Notes: a model not told the origin generated them from the letters alone. Counted from the stretch's first letter, positions 26,570 through 36,600 are shown. The stretch is DNA of 64,000 nucleotides from Microvirga mediterraneensis (GCF_013520865.1 NZ_JACDXJ010000001.1:3953501-4017500); one strand, 5' to 3'. A program made the numbers and translations.

Positions 26570-27817
26570 ATGCATCAATTTAGCTCCCCCCCCTGCCGCC
26601 ACTGCGGTACTGCGTTGAAGCTCACCTTCGCTGACCTCGGATCGACACCGATTTCGAACGATTTCCTATCGGCCGAGCAGGTCAACGGGCCAGACCCTTT
26701 CTATCCTCTGCGAGCATTTGTGTGTCAGGAATGTAGACTGGTGCAACTCCAGGACTTTTTCCGCTCGGACGACCTTTTCCGCGAGGATTATGCCTACTTC
26801 TCATCGTTCTCGCCCTCATGGCTGCAGCACGCCGAACGTTATGCCGCTGACATGGCAGAGCGATTCAATCTTACCCCACAAAGCCATGTCGTCGAGGTGG
26901 CGAGCAATGATGGATATCTTCTGCAATATTTCAAGAAGCGGGGTATTTCGGTTTTGGGCGTGGAGCCAAGCCGGTCGGTAGCAGACGTTGCCGTGGCAGA
27001 GCGGCAAATCCCGACCGTGGTCCAGTTCTTCGGTGTCGACACGGCGCGAGCTCTTCTAGCAGATGGCCATGCCGCGGATGTGATGTCTGCTAACAACGTG
27101 CTCGCGCATGTGCCCGACATCAACGATTTCGTGGGAGGATTTACGGTTCTGCTGAAGCCGAACGGTGTCGTAACCTTCGAGTTCCCGCACCTTCTCAACC
27201 TGATCCGTCTCAACCAATTTGACACCATCTATCACGAGCACTTCTCGTATCTGTCCTTGTTGGCCGTCGAGCGAATTCTCGCGAAGAACGGGCTGCGCGC
27301 TTTCGATGTGGAGGAACTTCCGACTCATGGCGGCTCTCTGCGGGTTTTCGCATGCCGCCCGGAGGCCATCCATGCGGAACAGTCCGGGCTCAGTGCTATT
27401 CGTGCAAAGGAGGCTGAGGCTGGCCTTGACCGCGACGAAGTTTATTTAGCGTTCGGCGAGAGAGTGCGGGAGACGAAACGCAGCTTACTTGAGCTCCTTA
27501 TCCGTCTTAAGCGTGAGGGCAAGCACATCGTCGGATACGGCGCGCCGGCGAAAGGCAACACGCTCCTGAATTATTGCGGCATTGGTACCGATATGCTCGA
27601 CTTCACCGTCGACCGCTCCCCATATAAGCAGGGGCGCTTTCTGCCGGGCACACGCCTCCCCATCCTCGACCCGGCTGCCATTGATCAGGCGCGGCCGGAT
27701 TATGTGCTGATCTTGCCCTGGAATCTCAAGGAGGAAATCACAGAGCAGTTGGCATCGATCCGCTCCTGGGGCGGGCGCTTCATCGTGCCGATCCCAGTTG
27801 CTACTGTGCTCGACTGA
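26570..27817 (+). CDS. SAM-dependent sugar C-methyltransferase (TylCIII/NovU type)
   Basis: Predicted to add a methyl group to a carbon (usually C3) of a 4-keto-deoxysugar nucleotide. The N-terminal zinc-binding part has CRHC at 9-12 and CQEC at 52-55, as in this family. The central SAM domain has VVEVASNDGYLLQYF and VMSANNVLAHVPD. YHEHFSYLS supplies the catalytic His/Glu cluster, and the C-terminal domain has HIVGYGAPAKGNTLLNY. The gene directly follows rfbFG, so the likely substrate is a CDP-4-keto-6-deoxy or 3,6-dideoxy sugar. Its stop codon lies inside the 8-bp target sequence duplicated by the IS66 insertion, so the protein itself is intact. Confidence 0.9.
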   Translation: MHQFSSPPCRHCGTALKLTFADLGSTPISNDFLSAEQVNGPDPFYPLRAFVCQECRLVQLQDFFRSDDLFREDYAYFSSFSPSWLQHAERYAADMAERFNLTPQSHVVEVASNDGYLLQYFKKRGISVLGVEPSRSVADVAVAERQIPTVVQFFGVDTARALLADGHAADVMSANNVLAHVPDINDFVGGFTVLLKPNGVVTFEFPHLLNLIRLNQFDTIYHEHFSYLSLLAVERILAKNGLRAFDVEELPTHGGSLRVFACRPEAIHAEQSGLSAIRAKEAEAGLDRDEVYLAFGERVRETKRSLLELLIRLKREGKHIVGYGAPAKGNTLLNYCGIGTDMLDFTVDRSPYKQGRFLPGTRLPILDPAAIDQARPDYVLILPWNLKEEITEQLASIRSWGGRFIVPIPVATVLD

Positions 27818-27820
27818 AAC
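27813..27820 (+). repeat. Left target-site duplication of IS66 element (ACTGAAAC)
   Basis: The eight bases ACTGAAAC directly precede the element and occur again immediately after it at 30,466-30,473. An 8-bp duplication is the known IS66 signature. Confidence 0.95.
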
Positions 27821-27891
27821 GTACGCATCCGAGCTGGGCCGTCTTGTAGAATTGAGGCATTTGGAAGAGCACTGGCTATATCGACGTCGAT

Positions 27892-28332
27892 ATGGACGGT
27901 GTTGTAGCCATGGACATTATCAGGGATCGTGAGCCGGTCAGCCGCCTGGATGTGGTCGACACGGGCCGCCGTCGCCGGTTCAGCGATGAAGCCAAGCTGG
28001 CAATTGTGGCCGAGAGCTATCGCGGGCCAAAGCAGGTGTCGGCCACGGCGCGCCGGCACGGGATCACCCGCTTTCAATTGAACAGCTGGCGCAAGGCTCA
28101 TAGAGAAGGACGGCTTGGCGCTGGTTCATGGGATGGGTTTGTGCCCGCCCTGGTCGTTCCGGACGCTCGCGCGCCCTTGGAGCCTTCGCCGACGGCACCG
28201 GTGCCGTATCCCCCAAGCGGCCTCGGTCGGATGGACGTTGTCACCGCGAACGGGCGGCATGTGATCGTCGACCGGGATGTCGATGTCGATGCGCTGCTGC
28301 GGATCATCCGGGGTCTTGAGGCGCTGCGATGA
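27892..28332 (+). CDS. tnpA: IS66 accessory protein TnpA
   Basis: 146-residue helix-turn-helix protein of the IS66 family. RRRFSDEAKLAIVAESYRG and VSATARRHGITRFQLNSWRK form the DNA-binding fold, and the C-terminus ends in VDVDALLRIIRGLEAL as in IS66 TnpA. An in-frame ATG at 27,910 is an alternative start. Its stop overlaps the tnpB start (ATGA), so the two are translationally coupled. Confidence 0.92.
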   Translation: MDGVVAMDIIRDREPVSRLDVVDTGRRRRFSDEAKLAIVAESYRGPKQVSATARRHGITRFQLNSWRKAHREGRLGAGSWDGFVPALVVPDARAPLEPSPTAPVPYPPSGLGRMDVVTANGRHVIVDRDVDVDALLRIIRGLEALR

Positions 28333-28673
28333 TCCCAATCCCAACCGGCGTTCGGGTATGGCTGGCGACGGGCTATACTGACATGAGACGGGGCTTTCCA
28401 TCGTTGGCCCTGCAGGTGCAGGAAGTCTTGAAGCATGACCCGCTCAGCGGTCATTTATTTTGCTTTCGGGGCCGTCGCGGCGATCTGATCAAAGTGATTT
28501 GGCATGACTCCCAGGGAGCATGCCTGTTCACGAAGCGCCTTGAGCGCGGCAGGTTCATCTGGCCGTCAGCGGCCGATGGCGTCGTGACGATCTCGCCGGC
28601 GCAGCTGTCTTACTTGCTGTCCGGAATTGACTGGCGTGCCCCTCAGGAAACCTGGCGTCCGACACGGGTGTGA
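28329..28673 (+). CDS. tnpB: IS66 accessory protein TnpB
   Basis: 114-residue Orf2 protein of IS66 elements, needed for transposition but of unknown mechanism. The complete family pattern is present: VRVWLATGYTDMRRGF near the N-terminus, HLFCFRGRRGDLIKVIWHD in the centre, and LERGRFIWP before LSGIDWRAP. A 47-bp gap leads to tnpC. Confidence 0.95.
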   Translation: MIPIPTGVRVWLATGYTDMRRGFPSLALQVQEVLKHDPLSGHLFCFRGRRGDLIKVIWHDSQGACLFTKRLERGRFIWPSAADGVVTISPAQLSYLLSGIDWRAPQETWRPTRV

Positions 28674-28720
28674 GCCTGTTTTGCCATTGAAGTTGCTGGG
28701 AAATCTGGTTCAATGGTGTC

Positions 28721-30394
28721 ATGTCATCGGCACCGTTCTCCCTGCCTTCGGACCTTGCCAGCGCCCAGGCCGCGCTGCTAGCTGAGCGCGAGGCACGGCT
28801 GCGCAGCGAGGCCGAGCGGGATGCGGCGGTTGCCGATGCCACCAATGCGAAGGCGAGGCTGTCCAGCACGGAAGCGCTGATCGCGTATCTGCAGCTGCAG
28901 ATCGGAAAGCTGGAACGTGAGAAGCATGGCCCACGCCGTGAGCGCACCCAACGGCTGATCGACCAGCTGGAATTGCAGCTCGAAGAGCTGGTGACGGCGG
29001 CGACCGAGGATGAACTGGCGGCTGAGGCTGCGGCGGCGAAAGCACAGACCGTGCGCGCCTTCACCCGCAAGCGCCCGGTGCGCAAGCCCTTTCCGCAGGA
29101 CATTGAGCGTGAACGCGTCGTGGTTGAGGCGCCGACGGTCTGCGGGTGCTGTGGCGGCGCACGGCTATCGAAGCTGGGCGAGGACGTGACGGAAACGCTG
29201 GAGGAGATCCCGCGCCGTTTCAAGGTGATCGAGACGGTCCGGGAGAAGTTTACGTGCCGGGATTGCGAGGCGATCAGCCAGGCTCCCGCGCCGTTCCATG
29301 CCACGCCGCGCGGCTTCCTCGGCCCGCATCTGCTGGCGACGATCGTGTTCGACAAGTTCGGACAGCATATCCCTCTGAACCGCCAGAGCACGCGCTTCCA
29401 ATGCGAGGGCATCGCGCTGTCGACCCAGACCCTGGCCGATCAGGTCGGCCATGTCAGCGCCGCGCTTCAGCCGATCTTCGACCTGATCGAAGCCCATGTG
29501 TTTGCCGCCGAACGGCTTCATGGCGACGATACCACGATCCCGATCCTGGCGAAGGACAAGTGCACGACCGGACGGATCTGGACTTACGTGCGGGACGACC
29601 AGCCGTTTGGCGGACCTGCACCGCCGGCCGCGGTCTACTACGCCTCCCGCGATCGGCGCGGCGAGCATCCGCAGAAACACCTGGCCGGGGTCGGCGGCGT
29701 GCTTCAGGCGGATTGCTACAATGGTTTTAATCCGCTGTTCGACCCCGCGAAGAACCAAACGCCGATCACGGCCGCCTTCTGCTTCGCACATGCCCGCAGG
29801 AAATTCTTCGAACTGGTCGATGTCTCCCGCAATCCCCGGTGCGGCCAGAACGCCAGGCCGGTCTCTCCGATTGCGCTGGAGGCGGTCAGGCGCATGGATG
29901 CGCTGTTTGCCATCGAGCGCGAGATCAACGGCCGGAGTGCGACTGAGCGGCGCGCCGTGCGGCAGGAGAAAAGCAAGCCGCTCCTCGACGAGATGGAGGC
30001 CTGGCTGCGCCAGGAGCGGGGTCATCTGTCGCGATCCTCCCCGGTGATCGAGCCGATCAACTACATGCTCTCGCGCTGGGCCGACTTCTCCCGCTTTGTC
30101 GACGATGGCCGAATTTGTCTCACGAACAACGCCGCCGAAAGGGCATTGCGTGGTGTCGCCTGCGGCAGAAAATCGTGGCTCTTCGCCGGTTCTGATCGTG
30201 GCGCCGACCGGGCCGCCGTCATGCTGACGCTGATCATGACGGCCCGTCTCAACGATGTCGACCCGAAGGCATGGCTCGCCGATATCCTCGCTCGGATCGC
30301 CAACCTGCCGATCTCACGCCTCGATGAAATGCTGCCATGGGAATGGAAGAGATTGCGCCAGGGCGAGGCCTCCACGCCACAGCAGGCCGCCTGA
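28721..30394 (+). CDS. tnpC: IS66 transposase TnpC
   Basis: DDE transposase of 557 residues. An N-terminal coiled coil (about 10-100) precedes a zinc-finger region (CGCCGG, then FTCRDCEAI). In the catalytic core, the acidic residues lie in RLHGDDTTIPIL, VLQADCYNGFN and NNAAERALRGVA. The C-terminal IS66 domain ends with LPISRLDEMLPWEWKR. The frame is complete and close in length to other IS66 transposases, so the element may still be mobile. Confidence 0.95.
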   Translation: MSSAPFSLPSDLASAQAALLAEREARLRSEAERDAAVADATNAKARLSSTEALIAYLQLQIGKLEREKHGPRRERTQRLIDQLELQLEELVTAATEDELAAEAAAAKAQTVRAFTRKRPVRKPFPQDIERERVVVEAPTVCGCCGGARLSKLGEDVTETLEEIPRRFKVIETVREKFTCRDCEAISQAPAPFHATPRGFLGPHLLATIVFDKFGQHIPLNRQSTRFQCEGIALSTQTLADQVGHVSAALQPIFDLIEAHVFAAERLHGDDTTIPILAKDKCTTGRIWTYVRDDQPFGGPAPPAAVYYASRDRRGEHPQKHLAGVGGVLQADCYNGFNPLFDPAKNQTPITAAFCFAHARRKFFELVDVSRNPRCGQNARPVSPIALEAVRRMDALFAIEREINGRSATERRAVRQEKSKPLLDEMEAWLRQERGHLSRSSPVIEPINYMLSRWADFSRFVDDGRICLTNNAAERALRGVACGRKSWLFAGSDRGADRAAVMLTLIMTARLNDVDPKAWLADILARIANLPISRLDEMLPWEWKRLRQGEASTPQQAA

Positions 30395-30465
30395 ACATCC
30401 ACCATCATACAACAAATCGGATTACGCGCGACACTCAAAGTCCGCGTGGCTCCTCGGATGCTTAC

Positions 30466-30473
30466 ACTGAAAC
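30466..30473 (+). repeat. Right target-site duplication of IS66 element (ACTGAAAC)
   Basis: Identical to the eight bases at 27,813-27,820. Removing the element and one copy restores a 17-bp spacer between the methyltransferase stop and the ATG of the epimerase-like gene. Confidence 0.95.
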
Positions 30474-30487
30474 TGACGGCTACTGCA

Positions 30488-31069
30488 ATGCAAGTTTTCG
30501 ACACTCCGCTTTCAGGTTGCCGGCTGATCAAGCCAACGCCTCTCAGCGACGAGCGGGGATACTTCGTTCGTCTCTTCGACGCCGATGTCTTCGTGGCCCA
30601 CGACCTCAACCCTGCTCTTGCACAAGCGAGTTTGTCCTACAATCTCCAGAAGGGAACTTTGCGTGGACTGCATTTTCAGGCGCATCCCCGTATGGAGGAC
30701 AAGCTGGTGCGCTGCGCGAGCGGAGCTGTCTTCGACGTAGCGGTCGATATCAGGCCAGGATCTCCCACCTTCGGACAGTGGTATGGGGTCGAACTCTCGG
30801 CCGATAACAACTATCAGCTTTATATTCCCGCCGGGTTCGCACATGGGTTCCAGGCCCTAACTTCGAATGCGGTGGTCGCTTACCACATCAGTGTCCCTTA
30901 TGACCCAGCGTTGACGGCGGGACTGCGTTTTGATGACCCGGATGTTGCCGTCGATTGGCCGCTGCCGCCGGCTCACTTGTCGGAACGTGATCGGTGCCTT
31001 CCTCGCCTCTCGGAGCTGGGATCGAGTTGCCTCATGCCGTACCCAGGATTTGGCGGGGCGCATCAGTGA
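30488..31069 (+). CDS. dTDP-4-dehydrorhamnose 3,5-epimerase family protein (CDP-sugar branch)
   Basis: Cupin-fold RmlC-like epimerase of 193 residues. The motif LRGLHFQAHP holds the catalytic His, and KLVRCASGAVFDVAVDIR and FAHGFQAL follow the family. The product probably epimerises C3 and/or C5 of the methylated 4-keto sugar made by the preceding genes. The ATG at 30,488 is chosen; longer in-frame starts begin inside the IS66 element. It lay 17 bp after the methyltransferase gene before IS66 entered, and its stop overlaps the GTG start of the next gene. A second, true rfbC lies in the rhamnose cluster at 39.3-39.8 kb. Confidence 0.9.
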   Translation: MQVFDTPLSGCRLIKPTPLSDERGYFVRLFDADVFVAHDLNPALAQASLSYNLQKGTLRGLHFQAHPRMEDKLVRCASGAVFDVAVDIRPGSPTFGQWYGVELSADNNYQLYIPAGFAHGFQALTSNAVVAYHISVPYDPALTAGLRFDDPDVAVDWPLPPAHLSERDRCLPRLSELGSSCLMPYPGFGGAHQ

Positions 31070-31971
31070 GCAAGCGCCTGCTCGTGACTGGAGCGCGAGG
31101 CTTCATCGGACGACAAATCGTCACTGCTGCCGTGCAGGCGGGATACGATGTGCATGCAGTCGGAACACGGGCGCCCCCTGCAGATGAAGCAGGACCGGTC
31201 CAGTGGCATGTCGCAAATCTCCTTGCAGAAGGCGAGCCGCGCCGCTTGGTGTCCGTAGTCAAGCCGACGCACCTCCTGCATGCTGCTTGGGAAACCAGCC
31301 ACGGCAACTATTGGACAAGCCCGGACAATGTGCTTTGGCTCGGGACGACCGCTGCGCTTGCTCACGCATTTGCGAGTAGTGGCGGCCAGCGCTTCATATT
31401 GGTTGGGACTTGCGCCGAGTACGACTGGCAGCAAGGCGTGATGGTGGAGGGTGTCACGCCGAACCGTCCGCATACGCTCTATGGCGCGTGCAAACTTGCC
31501 GCTCACCAGATGCTTCAGTCGATGACCCCGGAGGTGGGATTTACCGCTGCGACAGGGCGTGTATTCTTTGCATTCGGCCCGCGCGAGAATGCTCAGCGGC
31601 TGATCCCATATATTTCTCGCTCATTGTCTGCCGACGATGTCGCCCTCCTGTCGAGCGGCCGTCAGATTCGAGACTTTCTCCACGTTGATGATGTCGCAAA
31701 TGCCTTCGTGGTTTTGTTGAACAGCGAAGCTAACGGCGCCTTTAATATTGGCATGGGCGAACCGGTTCGACTATCCGAGATTGCGCAGACCCTTGGCCAG
31801 GTTAGCGGGCGACCGGATCGGATCCGCCTTGGTGCTCGGCCCGATCGATCTGATGACGTCCCCGTGCTGGTGCCCGACACTCGGCGCCTGCAAAGCCTTG
31901 GCTGGAAGCCGCTCATCTCACTTGAGCGAGGTTTGGCTGAGACCTATGCTTGGTGGGCGGCTCAAGAGTGA
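31066..31971 (+). CDS. NAD-dependent epimerase/dehydratase (probable 4-ketosugar reductase)
   Basis: Extended short-chain dehydrogenase of 301 residues, probably the final 4-keto reductase of the CDP-sugar pathway. RLLVTGARGFIGRQIV gives the NAD(P) loop and LYGACKLAAHQ the YxxxK pair; RDFLHVDDVANAFVVLL and GAFNIGMGEPVRLSEIA follow. The start is the GTG at 31,066, overlapping the epimerase stop (GTGA); an upstream in-frame start at 30,994 would extend into the epimerase gene and lacks family similarity. It ends the CDP-sugar operon; insertion-sequence debris follows. Confidence 0.88.
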   Translation: MSKRLLVTGARGFIGRQIVTAAVQAGYDVHAVGTRAPPADEAGPVQWHVANLLAEGEPRRLVSVVKPTHLLHAAWETSHGNYWTSPDNVLWLGTTAALAHAFASSGGQRFILVGTCAEYDWQQGVMVEGVTPNRPHTLYGACKLAAHQMLQSMTPEVGFTAATGRVFFAFGPRENAQRLIPYISRSLSADDVALLSSGRQIRDFLHVDDVANAFVVLLNSEANGAFNIGMGEPVRLSEIAQTLGQVSGRPDRIRLGARPDRSDDVPVLVPDTRRLQSLGWKPLISLERGLAETYAWWAAQE

Positions 31972-32273
31972 GTGCCGTGTAATCTCTGAGTTTTCAACTT
32001 GGCTCTCTGTGAACGGACGGAGTTCCCGGATCGCTGTTTCGAAGCGCCTGCCAAGCTATGTTGCTATGTGTCTGCGGGCGGGGAAGATTGGTTTGTAGAC
32101 CCTGAATAACACACAATTAGTTGAGGTGAAGAATTCTCCATCATCGCGAAGCATTGCGAAATGCCAGCTCCGGGGTGCCGACCCACGAGATCCCTGTATA
32201 TTTCCGTGGGGTCTAAGCCGACAACGCCGTTCTCTACTGCAGCCGTCTCGATCAGATCCTCGCTCCGCACTAG
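31972..32273. other. Gap before the IS5 element
   Basis: Roughly 300 bp. A minus-strand frame (32,064-32,270) reading ENGVVGLDPTEIYRDLVGRH ends in the gap and is cut by the IS5 insertion on its upstream side, so it may be part of a gene broken by the element. The family was not recognised. CTAG at 32,270-32,273 is the target sequence of the IS5 element. Confidence 0.35.
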
Positions 32274-33110
32274 GCTCTGTTAGCTCTTGATCCAGTCGTG
32301 AGTTGCGGCGATGCACAGCACCGCCATGAAGCAGCGTGCCGTCTTCTCGTAGCGAGTGGCGATGGCGCGCCATTCCTTCAGCCGCCCCCAGAGCTGCTCG
32401 ACACGGGAACGGTTGGCGTAGATCCAGGCGGGACAGGCCAACGGGCCCTCGGTGGGATTGGTGGGGATCGCCGGTCGTGCACCTCTGTCCCAGACGGCTT
32501 GACGCAAGCCATGCGACGAGTAGATGCGATCGCCCACCACCCACAGCGGCACGCCCGGCAAGCTGTCGAGCAGGGGCAGCGCCAAGCGCAGTTCGTGCGC
32601 CTAGCCTGGGGCAAGGAGGAACGTCACCGCCCGCCCGAGCGCATCGGCAATCACGCAGGCCTTCGTACCGAAGCCGCCACGGCTTCGTCCAAGTGCCTCA
32701 TGCTGATCGCGGCTTGCCGCACTCCCCCCTTTTTAGCCGCGCCCGCCGCCTTGGCATGCGCCCGGATGCTGCTGCCGTCGAGGAACACCATGCCCAGTTC
32801 GACCTTGCGCTCTTGCGCCAGCTCGAAAATGGCTTCCCACACTCCCAGTTCGGCCCAGCGGATGAACATCTGCGCGGCACGCCACCATGGCCCGAGTTCC
32901 GCCGGAATGGAGCGCCACTTGGCGCCGTTGCGGTGACGCCAGACAATGGCTTCGAAGGTTTGGCGCAGATCGAGCGGTTGGGTCTTGCCATGCGGGCGGC
33001 AGGCCGCAATCAGCGGCTCCCAGACCGCCCACTCAGCATCGTCTAGAACTTGCATGATGGCCTCCCTCGGCATCCAGCAAAGGGAGAACGCTTTCAAGGC
33101 CTAACAGGGC
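32274..33110 (-). mobile_element. IS5-family element with CTAG target duplication, transposase decayed
   Basis: 837 bp. Ends GCTCTGTTAG and CTAACAGGGC form an inverted repeat (9 of 10 matching), and both are flanked outside by CTAG (32,270-32,273 and 33,111-33,114), the usual IS5 target type. The transposase on the minus strand is broken. Confidence 0.85.
32280..33055 (-). pseudogene. IS5-family transposase, frameshift plus internal stop
   Basis: The reading frame begins MQVLDDAEWAVWEPLI at 33,055 and shows LRQTFEAIVWRHRNGAKWR, WWRAAQMFIRWAELGVW and the first catalytic Asp in FLDGSSIRAHAKAAG. It then loses frame after a run of A and G near 32,735. The next frame has LGRSRGGFGTKACVIADALG but hits TAG where the family has Gln (APG-stop-AHEL). 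It resumes with VPLWVVGDRIYSSHGLRQA and ends ATRYEKTARCFMAV. The frame change could be programmed; the TAG makes it a probable pseudogene. Confidence 0.87.
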
Positions 33111-33170
33111 CTAGGACCTCTTTCGCTCTAGTTCTGATCGGGCGCGCTCTGATCTCCGCTTGAGCAAGCC

Positions 33171-33515
33171 TTAGGCGACGCTCATAAGTCCGAAAATCGC
33201 CAATCCACAGTAGACCCGAACCGGATGCACTGGTAACGGCAGTTGGTGACGTAGTTCCGACGCCGTCGGACGGTAACTATCGAGAAACTCGTCGATAGGG
33301 CTCCAGAACGCCTCCTGAGTGCGAGCGGCCGCCAATACACAAAAGCGACTTGAGATTATCAAACGGCTGCTTGTTCAGTTCGGGTCGACTAAGTACGGCG
33401 CCCGGTAACCAGACTGGTGCCAGCCAAACGGGCCTTCTCCCGGACGCTTGCCACCTTGTGGGAAGCTCGGCGGTCAAGCACAACTACGTCATCGGACGAG
33501 AGGCTCAGGATCAGC
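33171..33515 (-). pseudogene. IS630-family transposase C-terminal remnant
   Basis: Decayed end of a DDE transposase. One minus-strand frame reads DDVVVLDRRASHKVASVRE, matching the IS630 DNLxSHK block. A second frame reads RPELNKQPFDNLKSLL, equivalent to SPELNPIEQxFxKLK with the catalytic Glu lost. A third reads AARTQEAFWSPIDEFLDSY, equivalent to RTxEALWxAI. Several indels and stops separate the blocks. Part of the 510-bp gap between the IS5 element and the 1435-residue gene. Confidence 0.7.
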
Positions 33516-33621
33516 GCTTGCTCAACGCAAGCGCGGAAAACATTTGGCTAGGAGTGGCACTCGCACTGCACTCTCCGTCGCCAATCGGAAATCCGATGTC
33601 CGATTTACGCCCTATCTCTCA

Positions 33622-36600
33622 CTACTGGTTTCGCTCGGGAAATACCATTTCCGCGAGCGCATTGTAGTCGAGCAACGGGTGGCGGCATTCCAGCGATGCC
33701 ACAGTTGCACACGCTGTTATATCCACCAAGTTGACGCGCTTCTTGGCTTCCTCTAGCGCCCTGGCAACGGCCTCCGGGGTGACCTCGTCTATGCTGATAA
33801 TGTTAGCGGAGCGCTTTGAAAGATCTTTAGATTCATAGCTATTCGTGATCGTCACACAGCCCGCGCTGGCCATTTCTAATGGTGGGTAACTCGGGTGCGG
33901 GCTTATCATAAGTGATAGTCCGATCGCTGATCGATTGAGCAGTTCAGCATACTCGTCGAGTGACAACTTCCCCACTACCGAGACATTCTCTAGCTCGCGC
34001 ACTAGGTCAGGGTTGAAGCCCTCTCCAGCAAGAACGATTTTGTATTGGCAGTTTTCCTCAGGATTGTGAGCTTGCCACTGCCGCACTGCTTCCTGCACGG
34101 TTGCGAAGGCGTTCCGTTCGACTGAGGGCCTGCCGTAGGCTAGCACAATCCTTTCTTTCTGGGTTGGACGCAGCTTCGCTTGTATCTTTTCATTCAAGGT
34201 GAAGGGAAGCACATAGGTTTCGGAGAAACTGAAGCGCTTACCCAGGAAGTCAGCAAGTTCTTCCGAATTGATCAGAGCGATTGTATCTGCGCCATTTCTA
34301 TACGTGGCGTCCGCGAGCGCTTGCCGAGTTGACCATGCATAAAAGCCAGGTTCGTAGTCTTGGATAAGATACAGCAGCTTTGAGTTCGTATGGAACAAAG
34401 CTCGCTGATCACGCAGAAGGCGAAATCCGAGATCGGCGGTCCACCAAGCTGTTGCCAGGAAAACATCCCTGCTTCGGACCATCAGCGGAGTGAATTGCCG
34501 TTCAGCCATACTAACGACCGAAACATCCCCGACATCGTCGTCAGGCTGTACCAAGACACAGGACTTGCGGAGATAGGATGACAATGCAGTGAGCGAATCC
34601 CTATCCACGGGATCCGATGTAATTATAATCCTCAAATCTACATTGGTCGTACACGCCATAATGTCGGCGGCACAGCGAAGTGCGCTTGAGACACCGCCGT
34701 AGATTTTCTCCGGTTTGGCGGTTGGCAGCAAGAGATTAAGACGAGCCTTTAGACCATTAGATCGAGCCGTCGTTACGGGATAGATCTCGGAGACAGCCTC
34801 AAAGAAGGCAGATCGTCGCCCCGAAGTACCTAGGATCTTCGATGAGCGTCGGCTGAGATGATAACCGATATCAGAAACGCTGAGGCGCATGAGGTCGCCG
34901 GTCGCCTGTGCACGACGGTTGCTGGCGACGGCACAAACGTGTGTATAGCCGCGGCTCTCAACCAAATATAGCAGAGACCTCTCTATAGCGTGCGCGAGTG
35001 TTCCATCGACTTGGCCCAACTCTTCATCAAAATCATCATAGTCTAGGCCTAGTTCGAACAGCGGCTCGATGGCCTCCTTCCGGGCCCAGAACATAGTACT
35101 GGTTGGAAACTCAAGCAGATCGTCAGCGGATACATTCACGTTGAGGCGCTTAAGGAGCGCACTGGCTTTATCGAAGTCGTAACCCCAATTCCGCAGCCCC
35201 ACGACTTCCCTATGGTGATCCGAGTAGACGATGCCAACTCGAGGATCTTCGAACAGGTCCCAAATCGAGCGGACGATTTCCTTCGAACCTAAGAGGTTAT
35301 CCCGCACATATTTTCCCCAATCCGCGTAACGGCTGTCATGAGGAGATTTTTTGGTGTGAAGGTGGAAGATTAACTCCGCATCGTGAATAAATTTTTTGCC
35401 CTCGATAAGGAACGGCGCAACATCGCGGCCGCGATTTGGACAAACAACAGCCTTCCCAGACAAGTGGAGCGCTTCTAGCAGCCGCTCAAGATCATGCCGC
35501 TTCTCTTCCGTATCTGTTGTCAAGACAAGGCTTAACTGCAAGTCAAGACTTGCAATCTCACGCAGGATCTCCTCAGCAACATCTGTATAGAAGCAATGAA
35601 TGACCCCTAAGACTTTCGGCTCCCGTACTTTGGTCGGATTGTCGCCCAAGAATGGTAACACAAGGGATGGATACCTACTGCTTGGTGGATTAAATGCCTG
35701 TTGCGCACCATACTCGTTAAAGAGTGCGGGTATCCCTATAGAAGGCTGAGCAGGTGAGTTCGGATCACTCCCCGTCGACTCAGTACTTGAACTGCGCTCA
35801 CGGACATGCTCATCCAGCATCGCGACAATTTCATCACCAAGAAAATCTCGAACGTCGGGATCTGAGATGCTGACTAAACCGAGCGTAAAAAGCTGGATCT
35901 TCAAGAACGGATAGCCATCACGGATCAACGTACGCCAATTGTGTATTGTCGGATTTTCGCGGTTGCTTTTTGCCTCCTCACAATCATAGATTGCCTTTAC
36001 TTGCAATCCAGCTTCAACAATGCGTTCTGAAAGCGTCAGCTCGACATTGTCGATAAGTTTCTGTTTGTCGAAGTAGCAAGGAATTGAGGCAAGGATTCTG
36101 AATGCAGCAGAAGATTTCGACGGTTCCTTAAAGCAGAAGAAATAACTTTGCAGATGGGGCCGGTGCTCCGTGTTTTCAGTAGCAAACACGACGTCCGCCA
36201 TGGTCGAATCAACCTGTCTCCGCAACTGCGCAATGCCGCCGCGAGGAGCAATGACACTATCATTGGTGAAGATGATTGAACGCGCCGTCTCAACGCCCCC
36301 GATCAAACGGACGGCCTGCCTCCACGCACCAAAATCATAGCCCAGGTTCTCGCGTACGATCTGAATCGCGGCAGGAGAAGTCCCGAGATCGCGATGCGAT
36401 TCAAAGCACCCCGAGTTTGCGATAAGAGCCACCAAGTAGCCAGCATCGTTATACTCGCATGCGAGTTGACGCTGCAACCGTGTCAAGCGCCCGTTTGGAC
36501 AGTAGCAGACGAGAATAACAACATCCTGCCCGGCAACACTCGCAGTTCGATCAACACGGTAGCGCGCTTCGACATCAGCCGAGTGCTGCTCCCGCGAAAG

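Larger units (their letters stand above)
27821..30465 (+). mobile_element. IS66-family element, complete, with 8-bp target duplication
   Basis: 2,645 bp. Left end GTACGCATCCGAG and right end CTCGGATGCTTAC are inverted repeats matching at 12 of 13 positions. The three canonical genes tnpA, tnpB and tnpC are intact and collinear. It is inserted between the C-methyltransferase gene and the epimerase-like gene of the CDP-sugar operon. Perfect flanking repeats suggest a fairly recent insertion. Confidence 0.95.
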
